A stretch of DNA of 64,000 nt from Diorhabda sublineata. Its lineage: Eukaryota > Arthropoda > Insecta > Coleoptera > Chrysomelidae. The notes under the pieces are model-generated. The model did no database searches, had not been told where the DNA came from, and worked only from the letters and a program-made list of their open reading frames with translations. The position numbers and the translations under genes were made by a program. Location of the stretch: contig NC_079477.1 in the NCBI RefSeq assembly GCF_026230105.1, positions 1,555,001 to 1,619,000 on the forward strand, read 5' to 3'. Positions within the stretch are counted from its first letter, which is position 1; every line of letters starts with the position of its first letter. This document shows positions 50,801 to 61,200 of this stretch, in pieces.

Positions 50801-51623
50801 TTTTTGGTGGGTTTTGGGACACGTCGATGGTGATAAATTTGATCTATGTGTGTGCGACCGCCTACCACCACGTGAGAGATAAGATTCATTGGGAAAAAGT
50901 TAATGCAGAAAACCTACAGCACCGACGGTTCCTAGGGTCAAGTGTCAGAGGATTTACCGGAAGAAATTGATAAGATAAAATAGCGAAAATGTTGTGGAAC
51001 TGGGTTTGGACATTAAAGCAATACTTTCCGTACGAAAAGACGAGGAATTGGGCACAAATAAGGAAAAATTATCGTTACAAATTGGAATCAATGTTGTCCT
51101 TTTTAGGATACCTTTTGAAACATGTCTTGGACAACATCCAAAACAAAATTGATGAGAAAATACCAACAAAAAAGATGTTTGTATGGAGTGCGCACGAAAA
51201 TAACATAGTAGCCATTTTGAAAATAATGAAATTGTGGAATGGAAATCAGACTATAGATTATTGTAGTTACGTCGCACTGGAACTGCACAAAATCAACAAC
51301 GAATATACTATTAAGGTATATTGTTGGTAAATAGGAATTTTGTATCAATTCTATTTGGAAAATTTTAGATTTTTTTCAAAAACGACGCCACCGGACCGAA
51401 GATATTGGTAATACCAGGCTGCGACGCTCTATGTCCTTTGACGTATTTCACAAAAATCGTACAACCTGATATTCCTCGTAGTCTATCTGTTTGTAGAGGA
51501 GAAAGAAGTACGTATTTAACATACAAAATCTTCACCATAGATTTAGACATCAAACTTCCGTCAAAGAATATTCCTTCTCACTTTTTGAACATTCAGTATG
51601 GCCAAAACAAAATCTTCTATTAG
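44862..51623 (+). CDS. Secreted histidine acid phosphatase (prostatic/venom acid phosphatase-like), complete, seven exons
   Basis: Exons: 44862-44951, 45467-45574, 46395-46634, 47506-47688, 50078-50201, 51107-51315 and 51369-51623. They total 1209 nt (402 aa), all phases fit, and only the donor at 46635 (GTTTTA) is weak. The first exon encodes a hydrophobic signal peptide (MKFFFETLLLISTRFGFFEA). The catalytic motif is RHGDRCP at residues 33-39, with His34 as the phosphate-accepting residue of the family. LTNEGKLRVYNLGKEIREIY and LAGLFPP are typical neighbours. Proton-donor His278 is followed by Glu (SAHENN) where many vertebrate members have His-Asp. The enzyme hydrolyses phosphomonoesters at low pH, outside the cell or in lysosomes. 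Introns are loaded with repeats, including a 2.2-kb minisatellite in 47689-50077. ATTAAA at 51672 may be the poly(A) signal. Confidence 0.93.
45655..46010 (+). repeat. Repeat element with 35-bp direct repeats in a phosphatase intron
   Basis: The string ACTTTCCTGGCTAATGCCTC plus its following ACGAATATTGAATTA occurs at about 45658 and again at about 45973. Between them lies moderately GC-rich sequence including GTTTCGACGGTATTACGTC. This looks like an inserted element or a small segmental duplication. Family unknown. Confidence 0.55.
47760..49965 (+). repeat. 51-bp minisatellite, about 43 copies, open on both strands
   Basis: Unit marker CCTATTCGTCGGATTTATCG, followed by CCCTGAAACTTCTTTTCTTC. 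The period is 51 bp (17 codons) throughout. On minus this gives an uninterrupted 733-codon frame, 49927-47726, of a Lys/Arg-rich 17-mer (INPTNRVILGKKRSFRA). On plus, one frame is also open and reads a hydrophobic 17-mer (LKLLFFPKITLFVGFIA). Variants (AAACTT/CGACTT/GGACTT, TTCCCC/TTTGCA) are scattered in short runs. It lies entirely within an intron of the phosphatase gene. Confidence 0.95.
50390..50790 (+). mobile_element. Mariner transposase, N-terminal fragment
   Basis: Frameshifted pieces read MELNQQQCADQLASTF, FRWFSVSNRARDSPRNEF and later KFNIAWTFGCQKICSGWVP. These parallel the mariner blocks QQQCIDQLxSTF, YRWFxEFNRGR and SIxSILHxHLAVKKICSRWIP. Several stops are present and there is no catalytic domain. 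It lies in the phosphatase intron 50202-51106. Confidence 0.75.
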
Positions 51624-52074
51624 GTAACGTCCGGTAATGTGTTTTAAGTCTTCTTGACGCGTTTAGACATGATTAAAAACCTGCATTGTACTCGATTTAG
51701 CACCCATAATAGTTTTTGGATCGTACTTAAAGAAAAATCAACCTTCACCACTTAAAATAATGAGATAGAACAACTTTCTATCTATTCCCAATCAAAATCT
51801 TGTAAACAATCAAAAATTCTAGTCCCAGTTTGTCAATAATTGACTTCAGAATATTTTCATTAATATCTAACATTCATTTCTAATTAACCCGCAATTTAGT
51901 TATCAAAATTACAATGTTGGCATCCATTAAAGGCCATCGATGACGTCGTATCTTTAAATTGTGACATCCTGTAACGTAATTATTTGATGTATTTGACAAA
52001 AACGGTATTTATACGAAATTTTTGACTCCTACAGTATAAATTAATATTTATTGTTGTCAGATACTTGAGTTTTA
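51624..52074. other. Spacer after the phosphatase gene
   Basis: About 450 bp of AT-rich 3' flank with no recognisable gene. Confidence 0.4.
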
Positions 52075-52465
52075 AGTTTTGACATATGACAATACTGACA
52101 TTAATGTGTCAAATTTGACATTGACATCATAAAGTTTGACGTTGTTAATTGTGAACGTACAACTCGTATTATTTCGTTGGTTTTTCGAATTTAATCGCGG
52201 TGGCGCTTCACTACAGGTTGACAAAAAGATTGGGTACCACATAATTTGACAATGACTGAAAAAATAACGCGTGTTGCTGCGGGATTGGTGCAAAGAAACG
52301 CTGACGCTTCAAAATACGTCCGAGATCGCGACAGATCATGAATCGTAACTCGAAACCAAACAACGATTGTCTGTATGGATCTGTGTTTTGACATATGACA
52401 ATACTGACATTAATGTGTCAAATTTGACGTTGACATCGTAAAGTTTGACGTTGTTAATTGTGATC
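52075..52465 (+). mobile_element. Internally deleted mariner remnant between 80-bp direct repeats
   Basis: The inner part reads LFRWFFEFNRGGASLQV and then RDWCKETLTLQNTSEIATD, matching the mariner blocks YRWFxEFNRGR and DWCKEML...IVTGDES with the segment between them deleted. About 80 bp starting TTTTGACATATGACAATACT stands on each side (from about 52077 and 52386) in direct orientation, not inverted as mariner ends should be. Confidence 0.65.
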
Positions 52466-52995
52466 GGAATGGTTCAAACGAATACAAAAGTGTATTTATC
52501 TCAATGGAGAATAATTTTATTTGTCTATTTCAAAACTTAAGTAACAACCCTCGTAGGTACTTATTTTTTTTGACACTCAACGAATTGATAATTTGTTTTA
52601 GGTGCATCAATTCGTATCATCCCTACAGTGACTAATATAATAATTATTTATCTATTATCATTATACTTTTCTTAGCAAAAATGGAATAAACGTTAAATTT
52701 TCAATTAAAACTAGTTTTTTTTTAATTTGTCCTCACCAAAAATCTACCATCTGAAGAAAACTGGAGTTTCTACAAGGAACAAAATGATACAGTCAAACGC
52801 CCTATGTGAATCGTGTAATCCCCAAACGGTTAACTCACTTTGTAGAGCCGTTTTCTCCATGAAAAAGCTAAACCTCAATGAAATATCCCGACAAATAAAC
52901 TATTATAAGTTTAAAATCAAACAATTCGCATACAATCCACCCTTTTATCCATACCTAACCCTAACAGGGTCTGATTATGTGTAATCCCAACGGTT
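52466..52995. other. Spacer with an unassigned 85-codon frame
   Basis: An open frame at 52727-52984 (plus) starts at TTG, not ATG, and resembles nothing I know. I do not call it a gene. Confidence 0.3.
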
Positions 52996-54628
52996 TTGTC
53001 TGTGTCATTTCATTTCGAGCCATAAAAACGTGTTTATTATAAATTATTGTCTGTGTCATTTCATTTCGAGCCATAGAAACGTGTTTATTATAAATTATCG
53101 TCTGTGTCATTTCATTTCGAGCCATAAAAACGTGTTTATTATAAATTATTGTCTGTGTCATTTCATTTCGAGCCATAGAAACGTGTTTATTATAAATTAT
53201 TGTCTGTGTCATTTCATTTCGAGCCATAGAAACGTGTTTATTATAAATTATTGTCTGTGTCATTTCATTTCGAGCCATAGAAACGTGTTTATTATAAATT
53301 ATCGTCTGTGTCATTTCATTTCGAGCCATAAAAACGTGTTTATTATAAATTATTGTCTGTGTCATTTCATTTCGAGCCATAAAACGTGTTTATTATAAAT
53401 TATTGTCTGTGTCATTTCATTTCGAGCCATAGAAACGTGTTTATTATAAATTATTGTCTGTGTCATTTCATTTCGAGCCATAAAAACGTGTTTATCATAA
53501 ATTATTGTCTGTGTCATTTCATTTCGAGCCATAAAAACGTGTTTATTATAAATTGTTGTCTGTGTCATTTCATTTCGAGCCATAGAAACGTGTTTATTAT
53601 AAATTATTGTCTGTGTCATTTCATTTCGAGCCATAAAAACGTGTTTATCATAAATTATTGTCTGTGTCATTTCATTTCGAGCCATAGAAACGTGTTTATT
53701 ATAAATTATCGTCTGTGTCATTTCATTTCGAGCCATAAAAACGTGTTTATTATAAATTATTGTCTGTGTCATTTCATTTCGAGCCATAAAACGTGTTTAT
53801 TATAAATTATTGTCTGTGTCATTTCATTTCGAGCCATAGAAACGTGTTTATTATAAATTATTGTCTGTGTCATTTCATTTCGAGCCATAAAAACGTGTTT
53901 ATTATAAATTATTGTCTGTGTCATTTCATTTCGAGCCATAAAAACGTGTTTATTATAAATTATTGTCTGTGTCATTTCATTTCGAGCCATAAAAACGTGT
54001 TTATTATAAATTATCGTCTGTGTCATTTCATTTCGAGCCATAAAAACGTGTTTATTATAAATTATTGTCTGTGTCATTTCATTTCGAGCCATAAAACGTG
54101 TTTATTATAAATTATTGTCTGTGTCATTTCATTTCGAGCCATAAAAACGTGTTTATTATAAATTATTGTCTGTGTCATTTCATTTCGAGCCATAAAAACG
54201 TGTTTATTATAAATTATCGTCTGTGTCATTTCATTTCGAGCCATAAAAACGTGTTTATTATAAATTATTGTCTGTGTCATTTCATTTCGAGCCATAAAAC
54301 GTGTTTATTATAAATTATTGTCTGTGTCATTTCATTTCGAGCCATAGAAACGTGTTTATTATAAATTATTGTCTGTGTCATTTCATTTCGAGCCATAAAA
54401 ACGTGTTTATTATAAATTATTGTCTGTGTCATTTCATTTCGAGCCATAAAAACGTGTTTATTATAAATTATTGTCTGTGTCATTTCATTTCGAGCCATAA
54501 AAACGTGTTTATTATAAATTATTGTCTGTGTCATTTCATTTCGAGCCATAGAAACGTGTTTATTATAAATTATTGTCTGTGTCATTTCATTTCGAGCCAT
54601 AGAAACGTGTTTATTATAAATTTTAGTG
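52996..54628 (+). repeat. Second 51-bp minisatellite, about 32 copies
   Basis: Unit marker GTCTGTGTCATTTCATTTCG, followed by AGCCATAAAAACGTGTTTAT. The period is 51 bp, except for four 50-bp units (CATAAAACG) near 53381, 53787, 54092 and 54295, spaced 8, 6 and 4 units apart. Plus frames read MFIINYCLCHFISSHKN and minus frames MARNEMTQTIIYNKHVF, broken only at the 50-bp units. The sequence is unrelated to the 47.8-50.0 kb minisatellite. Confidence 0.95.
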
Positions 54629-56460
54629 TCTTTTAAAAAATTTACCAAGCAGCGCAAATATTTTTCCGTTGAGTTTATTTGAAAATAATAGAGTGGGGCA
54701 CGAAAAGTCATTTTCATTCAACTGTAAGAAGCATTCTTTAATTTACAGATTGGAAAATTGTACTAGTGTCTCAAAAAACATGAAAAATCAATTTAGTTAG
54801 GTTAATTTAGTTGAGGTTATGTTAAGTTAGGTTATGTTAGGTTTTATGATGTAATGTATGCAGTCGATGGTTCGAAAAGATGTTTTGTTTGTGGTAGCAA
54901 AGATTATTTAGAATTTCAGCCTGGATTATGCCGAATTCTTATCGAATTTAATATAGGCTAGTTTCGATTGTGAAAAATTTTATTTCGAGACATTATTTGA
55001 CAGTTTATCTATGGAAAATTATGTTTTTGAAGGTTACGTTCGATATTTTTGAAATCGTACTGTAACAGCGGTTAATTGGAATGTATATAGATGATATTTT
55101 TTGAAAATTTCAATTAGAATTTTCACGCCTAATATAAAACGGAATACATTGGGCATGACAAACATTTGGTTTCCATTTCTCAGTTGTACATATCTCGAAA
55201 TAACATCTGCTAATCTTTGAAGTTGATAGCTTTGGTACGCCCAGTTGAATAATCTAATTATCTCGCAGTTAATAGAACGAAATATTACATTTCAACTGTA
55301 GACATTACGGAAATTGTTGAATATTTTGAAAATTTATCAGTTGAATCGACAAAATCATCGAATTAAATCGAAAAAATAACCAAAAACTATTAGTTAACAA
55401 CACCACGGAGTAATTCGAAAGATTACAACGTTGCCACTAGTTTAAATTAATCTTGTGATTTAAGAAATACCAAAAAATAAAATTTACGTCGCAGATTTTT
55501 CTGAATTAACTCAAATATAAACAAAAATGAAACATATAACGAAAAATTATGCATTATCTTGCAAAAACGTGACTTTTTTTGGTTCAAAATATTTTAAGTA
55601 ATCTAGGGATATCTTAAAGCAAAAAAAAACGTTCTGGATCCAAAATAATGGATAAAAATTGTGGAGAGAACTAAGAAAGGTAGGTTAGAACCAAGAGGAC
55701 AATATAATCAGATCGAATCGGCTTACTGGCAACGACAAATCACTGATTTGAATCAGCAGGGTTTCGATTCAGTTGCAGCACTGATTACCGCGTTAGCAAT
55801 GGATGCATGGACGTTGTTTGGACGTGCCTGGCTTACCAAAATACTATTTAAGACCCATCATACTTCAATTTGAGGAATTGTACCATATCCATTAGATAAA
55901 ACATGTTGCAGGTTTTCTACAAGAAGAATTGTTGTCTTATAGCCAAATATCCGAAATCTTGCCTTTTCCTTCTCTAGAAAAGTTAGCAAACACAACCAAC
56001 ACAATCCCAGATCTGCAGAGGAGTGATTCCTATATCTTAGCCCACTCCAACAAACCTTAATCGTGCTCCGTGACCTTTTGGAGGCCTTGCTTTAAATTTA
56101 TACGATAAAGTCATGAACTAATATGTTGTTATGGTATTTAATCGGCATATTTGTTGAAAGGATTCATTGAAGAAACGTTTAATTTCGATGTATAACAAAA
56201 TAGATACCGAAATGTTTATTTTTTGTTGTTTTTTTTTTCGAATTTCTGAGCCGCATAACTCATGATATGCTTGAGAAAGACTACGTACATATGACAGACT
56301 TGATTAATGATTCTGTTTAAGTTTGTTAGTAAGTTATTTTTAAAAAGGGGCGGTTACGAACGTCGTTAACTGACAGCGTCGTTTCTGAAACTACAGCTCG
56401 AGGAAAAAATACTCCCTCCCCAATTAAATCAAAAAATCTTTCAGTAAAATCACTTCTATA
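54629..56460. other. Intergenic region upstream of the adenylyl cyclase copies
   Basis: AT-rich. A scrambled TTAGG-like tract (TTAGGTTATGTTAGG) lies near 54800-54845. An open stretch at 55661-55873 (GTG start) reads IESAYWQRQITDLNQQGF and is coding-like, but I cannot assign it. Confidence 0.4.
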
Positions 56461-56465
56461 AAATG

Positions 56466-56490
56466 GAAAAGTTTGGGAACCAATGGTTTA
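56466..56490 (-). mobile_element. hAT-like terminal sequence
   Basis: AAGTTTGGGAACCAATGG reads, on minus, as CCATTGGTTCCCAAACTT, which resembles the CAGxGGTTCCCAAA end of hAT elements. It faces the similar end at about 56930. Confidence 0.4.
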
Positions 56491-56504
56491 ACCTGTATAT
56501 TTGT

Positions 56505-56800
56505 AACTGGCTGACTTTTAATCACGAAATTCTCCCATTTTAGTGGATTGACCCAATACATGAAGAAAGTTTAACATTATTAACATAAAAACCGTTTTTT
56601 GGTTGACATTTCGATTTTTGTGACAGATATGTCAAATATCTTTGACATATCTGTCAATAATTGATACAAAATGGCGGAAAAAAGTAAGTAAACACAACAA
56701 ATGTCGTTTTCTAACCTAACTTTATTTCATACGCAAATGTCATTCTGGAATCGATCAAATTTTTATTAATAACAGACTTTTAGTGAAAATATATTAGAAA
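56505..56800 (+). pseudogene. Duplicated promoter and first exon of the adenylyl cyclase gene, copy 1
   Basis: From GACTTTTAATCACGAAATTC through the ATG exon at 56671-56683 (ATGGCGGAAAAAA then GTAAGTAAACAC), this matches copy 2 at 57008-57330 almost base for base. It matches copy 3 at 58180-58325 around the exon. The start codon and donor are intact, so it could act as an alternative first exon splicing to 58351. Upstream at 56622-56655 lies the near-perfect palindrome GACAGATATGTCAAA / TTTGACATATCTGTC. Confidence 0.75.
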
Positions 56801-56929
56801 AATGAGAAGATTCACAACAACACTTCAAAAACCTTTCAATAAAATCACTTTTTGACATCTCTTGCTCTTGTCAGTTAATTATTATTGACACTTCAACAAT
56901 AAATGTCAAAATGCTTTTATTAGTTTAAC

Positions 56930-56995
56930 CCCATGGTTCCCAAAGTGGTCCAGGTGACCACCGGGGGTCCACGGGTGACTCGGAGGTCAACGTTG
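56930..56995 (+). mobile_element. hAT-like terminal sequence
   Basis: CCATGGTTCCCAAAGTGGTC, then GACCACCGGGGGTCCACGGG, resembles the 5' end of hAT-type MITEs. It lies just before the second promoter copy. No transposase is present. Confidence 0.45.
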
Positions 56996-57007
56996 GGCGT
57001 GACAAAA

Positions 57008-57330
57008 AGACTTTTAATCACGAAATTCTCCCATTTTAGTGGACTGACCCAAAACATGAAGAAAATTTAACATTATTAACATAAAAACCGTTTTTTGGGC
57101 CAAACATACTTTCCGTTATTCGTTTTTTGGTTGACATTTCGATTTTTGTGACAGATATGTCAAATATGTTTGACATATCTGTCAATAATTGATACAAAAT
57201 GGCGGAAAAAAGTAAGTAAACACAACAAATGTCGTTTTCTAACCTGACTTTATTTCATACGCAAATGTCATTCTGGAATCAATCAAATTTTTATTAATAA
57301 CAGAATTTTAGTGAAAATATTCACAACAAC
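57008..57330 (+). pseudogene. Duplicated promoter and first exon of the adenylyl cyclase gene, copy 2
   Basis: Offset by about 527 bp from copy 1. The ATG exon is at 57199-57211 with an intact GTAAGT donor. The palindrome is at 57150-57183. It has a small insertion (GGGCCAAACATACTTTCCGT) relative to copy 1. Like copy 1 it lacks the second coding exon, so any product would need splicing to 58351. Confidence 0.75.
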
Positions 57331-57702
57331 ACTTCAAATAACGACGCTACTGGTTTTCGGCTAATTATAATTTGTCTAGAACATTAATTGTCATGTGTTA
57401 AACTGTCAAGTTAACATGCGGCGATGTGGACTGGCGACATTAACACTTTAGATCTTTTTTCTTCTTTAAAAGGGTTTATTTGCCACGCCTGTTAGAGGTA
57501 TATACATTGTAGTCCAAAAGAAATTTATACAAAAAAAATACAGACGGTCGAAAATTTTGTAAATTACGGGGAACGGTTTTCTTGACATGACGACGATCTA
57601 AAACTCTTAATATCTCTTAAACCATAAATTTTATCGATTTAAACGAAGAGTAACTTTTCGTAAAAAAACTATTGATAAATCCATTTCCGCTATCTGTAGA
57701 TT

Positions 57703-58095
57703 ATACAGGTTGTCCCTGCAAAAGTTACGGATTGTTATATACCGTACATCGTAAATCCGGAATCGGCTGGCACGTAATTGATTTTTCATTTTAGATTTTT
57801 CCCTATTTTAGATCCTACGAACATTTGAATGTACTTACGGTGACGCCATCTATCGTATCCCTCATCAACTTCTCGGATATCCGAACACTGCGCATGCATT
57901 AACTATTTACAAACTACGTCATACAGTGCCAGCTTTAAATCCGTAAAATTCTGATTATACGTGCTGTCTTTTTGTATGGTATCGCCGTCTAGTGTCAAAT
58001 AGAGAAGCTAAAAATAACGATACGAACGAATCAGTCCGGATTTTCGATATTTTGTACTCGTTCTCAAATATTTTGTATTTCGGACCACCCTGTAT
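57703..58095. mobile_element. MITE-like element with CAGGKTG ends
   Basis: The left end ATACAGGTTGTCC and the right end GGACCACCCTGTAT are imperfect inverted repeats of about 13 bp about 390 bp apart, with TA at both outer edges as in Tc1/mariner-type insertions. The interior is non-coding. It separates promoter copies 2 and 3. Confidence 0.5.
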
Positions 58096-58275
58096 ACACA
58101 GTATACGCCAGAAGTGACAACTTAATGGATAAAATTAGTGTTTAGAAGAAAATAAGTCCACGGAGTCTTGAAATTTGATTTTTTGGTTGACATTTCGATT
58201 TTTGTGACAGATATGTCAAATATGTTCGCCATTTTATGAAATTATTAACTTATCGAAGGAAAAAATTGATTCAGA

Positions 58276-61200
58276 ATGGCGGAAAAAAGTAAGTAAACAC
58301 AACAAACGTCGTTTTCTAACCTAACCTCGATGAACAAACTAATTATACAGATTCGTCGGAGAAGTCGACCGAAGAATATTCGTGGGCTCTAAAAGGTAAT
58401 TTGTTATTGAGCGAAGTGAACGAAAAATGGACGGAAAAGAAGAAGCAACTGACACACGCGCATGTCCGGACGAGGTTCGAATCGAAAACTATACAAATCG
58501 ACGAGAGTCACGTTAGAATAATGGCTTCTTTGGTACCGGACGAGATCATATACAATATCGGGGATTATTCCAAACGAGATATGGACGCTTGTCTGTTATT
58601 CGGGGACGTTTCCGGTAAGAGATGAATCGTGCATTTGAGGCACTAATTCTCGGTTTTTGCCGATAAATTGCAGGTTTCACGGATCTGTGCGAAAAATACA
58701 ACAAATCCGGCAAGGGCGGACCGTCGCGCTTAACCCAAGTCTTGAACTCTTATATCGGCGCGATGGTGCAAGAAATCCTTTCCCACAGCGGAGACGTACT
58801 GAAATTTTCCGGAGACGCTTTCATCGCCATGTGGAAAGAAACCGATCACCTGTCTTTGAGAGACGCCATACACGAAACGTTAGATTGCGCTTTGGTCATA
58901 CAAAAAACTTACGGCACGTACCAAACTGATGTAGACGTTGTAGTTAGAGGTAATAAAAGCAAAAACTGCGTTGTTAACAGCTCAAAATGATGTGCGATAC
59001 AAAACCTATGGAACTGAACACAAGTCGCTTTTTATTTTTCAAAATTTTGACCTTTTTGTCCAAATTTAGAACCGTCCCAGTCCATTATTCTTGGTATTGA
59101 GAAGCCACAACAGAGTAATGGATCCAACGTTGCTAGTCAAAGGCAGATTTCAAATTTATGGAGGGTCTTTCGCCCAAAAATCGATTTTTTCGATAAATTA
59201 GACCGTTTTTCCTTGATTTTTACATCCAACATCACATTACTACGTGTAAACATAACCAAATGCTGCTGTGAATCATCGACGTCACAAAATTTGACATTTG
59301 ACTTCATAAACGTCAAACGGATTTGACAATGACAGCGTCATCTGTGTGTCAGTCGGGCGATTTATTGCGTCTGCGCTTTTTAACGGTTTCCTTTGGATCC
59401 AAATATTTATTTGGTGATTTGTTTCAGTTAAATTGGCCGTGGCTTGCGGTCATTTGATGTTTTCTCTATTAGGAGACGATGGGAATTCTCATTATTTAAT
59501 GATCGGTCAACCGATAGACGATATTAAAGCCGCCGAATCGAAAAGTTCTGCTGGTGAAATAGTAATTAGTGCAAGAGTGTTACATCATACTAGCGCGAAC
59601 GAATATCTCATTGATTTATTACCAGATGGTATACATGCAAAAGTAAGACACTTTTAGATAGATAAACTAGATAATTAGTTCATATCTATCAGCATTTATG
59701 TCGCCGGAACTTGTAGATTCAGAACCTAACCTAACCTAACCTAAACATAATCTAACCTAACCTAACCTAACCTAAACATAATCTAACCTAACCTAACCTA
59801 ACCTAACCTAACCTAACCTAAACATAATCTAACCTAACCTAACCTAACCTAACCTAACCTAAACATAATCTAACCTAACTTAACCTAACCTAACCTAACC
59901 TAAACATAATCTAACCTAACCTAACCTAACCTAACCTAACCTAAACATAATCTAACCTAACCTAACCTAACCTAAACATAATCTAACCTAACTTAACCTA
60001 ACCTAACCTAACCTAAACATAATCTAACCTAACCTAACCTAACCTAAACATAATCTAACCTAACCTAACCTAACCTAAACATAATCTAACCTAACCTAAC
60101 CTAACCTAACCTAACCTAACATAACCTAACTTAACCTAACCACCTTTAAAAAACCGTTTGATCTGCCTGATTTTCAGTTTTTTTCGTGTTTCAGTAAAAT
60201 TTACTCGATGTATGTCCCTCGCTGATCTAATTTTGCTTTCATCTATTGAAATAGACTTTCTGGAATGCTTTTTTTGAGCGAAAACATATTTGTTACAATA
60301 GTTTTGCACCTCTGACTTGGTTCGGGGTAATCCTTATCATTTTCGGTTTAAAACTCGCCATTTTATTATGATACGGTTGGGTTACCTTCTATACTTCTAT
60401 ACACAGGGTTTTTGGCCTGTCCAAACCTTTTTTTTTAACTCAGGACAGCTTATTGTTATAAAATACTCATAAAAGATATAAAACTTATTTTATTAGGTTA
60501 GGTATACATATAAAAATTTTGGAAAATAAGTTTTGCATTAGAAATAGATAATAAGTATCAATATTGAATTGAAATTCAATTTGACGAAGTTTTCGCCGAT
60601 TTTTTCCGTACAATTATTATCGGAAATAACTTTCCGAAGAGCTTTCTTAAATCGTTTCGACTCCTCGTCCCTTTTTGAGTTTTCCAGAAATAGTCCCAGT
60701 CCTGTTAGTTTTTGTTTCATTTCCGTATCTGCCAAGTTTTGAATCATAATGAAAATACGTTAGTTTAGCGTTTTCGAAGTCGTTCGATCCATTTATCGAG
60801 TATACAATGAAATGAAATTCAATTTGACGAAGTTTCCGCCGATTTTTTCCGTACAATTATTATCGGAAATAACTTTCCGAAGAGCTTTCTTAAATCGTTT
60901 CGACTCCTCGTCCCTTTTTGAGCTTTCCAGAAATAGTCCCAGTCCTGTTAGTTTTTGTTTCATTTCCGAATCTGCCAAGCTTTGGATCATAATAAAAACA
61001 CGTTAGTTTAGCGTTTTCGAAGTCGTTCGATCCATTTATCGAGTATACAATGAAATGAAATTCAATTCGACGAAGTTTCCGCCGATTTTTTCCGTACAAT
61101 TATTATCGGAAATAACTTTCCGAAGAGCTTTCTTAAATCGTTTCGACTCCTCGTCCCTTTTTGAGCTTTCCAGAAATAGTCCCAGTCCTGTTAGTTTTTG

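Noticed and set aside
52727..52984. 85-codon plus frame before the second minisatellite
   Set aside because: Starts at TTG rather than ATG and resembles nothing recognisable.
52961..54717. Frames of 70-146 codons on both strands
   Set aside because: Read-through of the second 51-bp minisatellite, with breaks exactly at the 50-bp units.
55661..55873. 70-codon plus frame upstream of the cyclase copies
   Set aside because: Composition is coding-like, but it starts at GTG, has no family match and no exon context.
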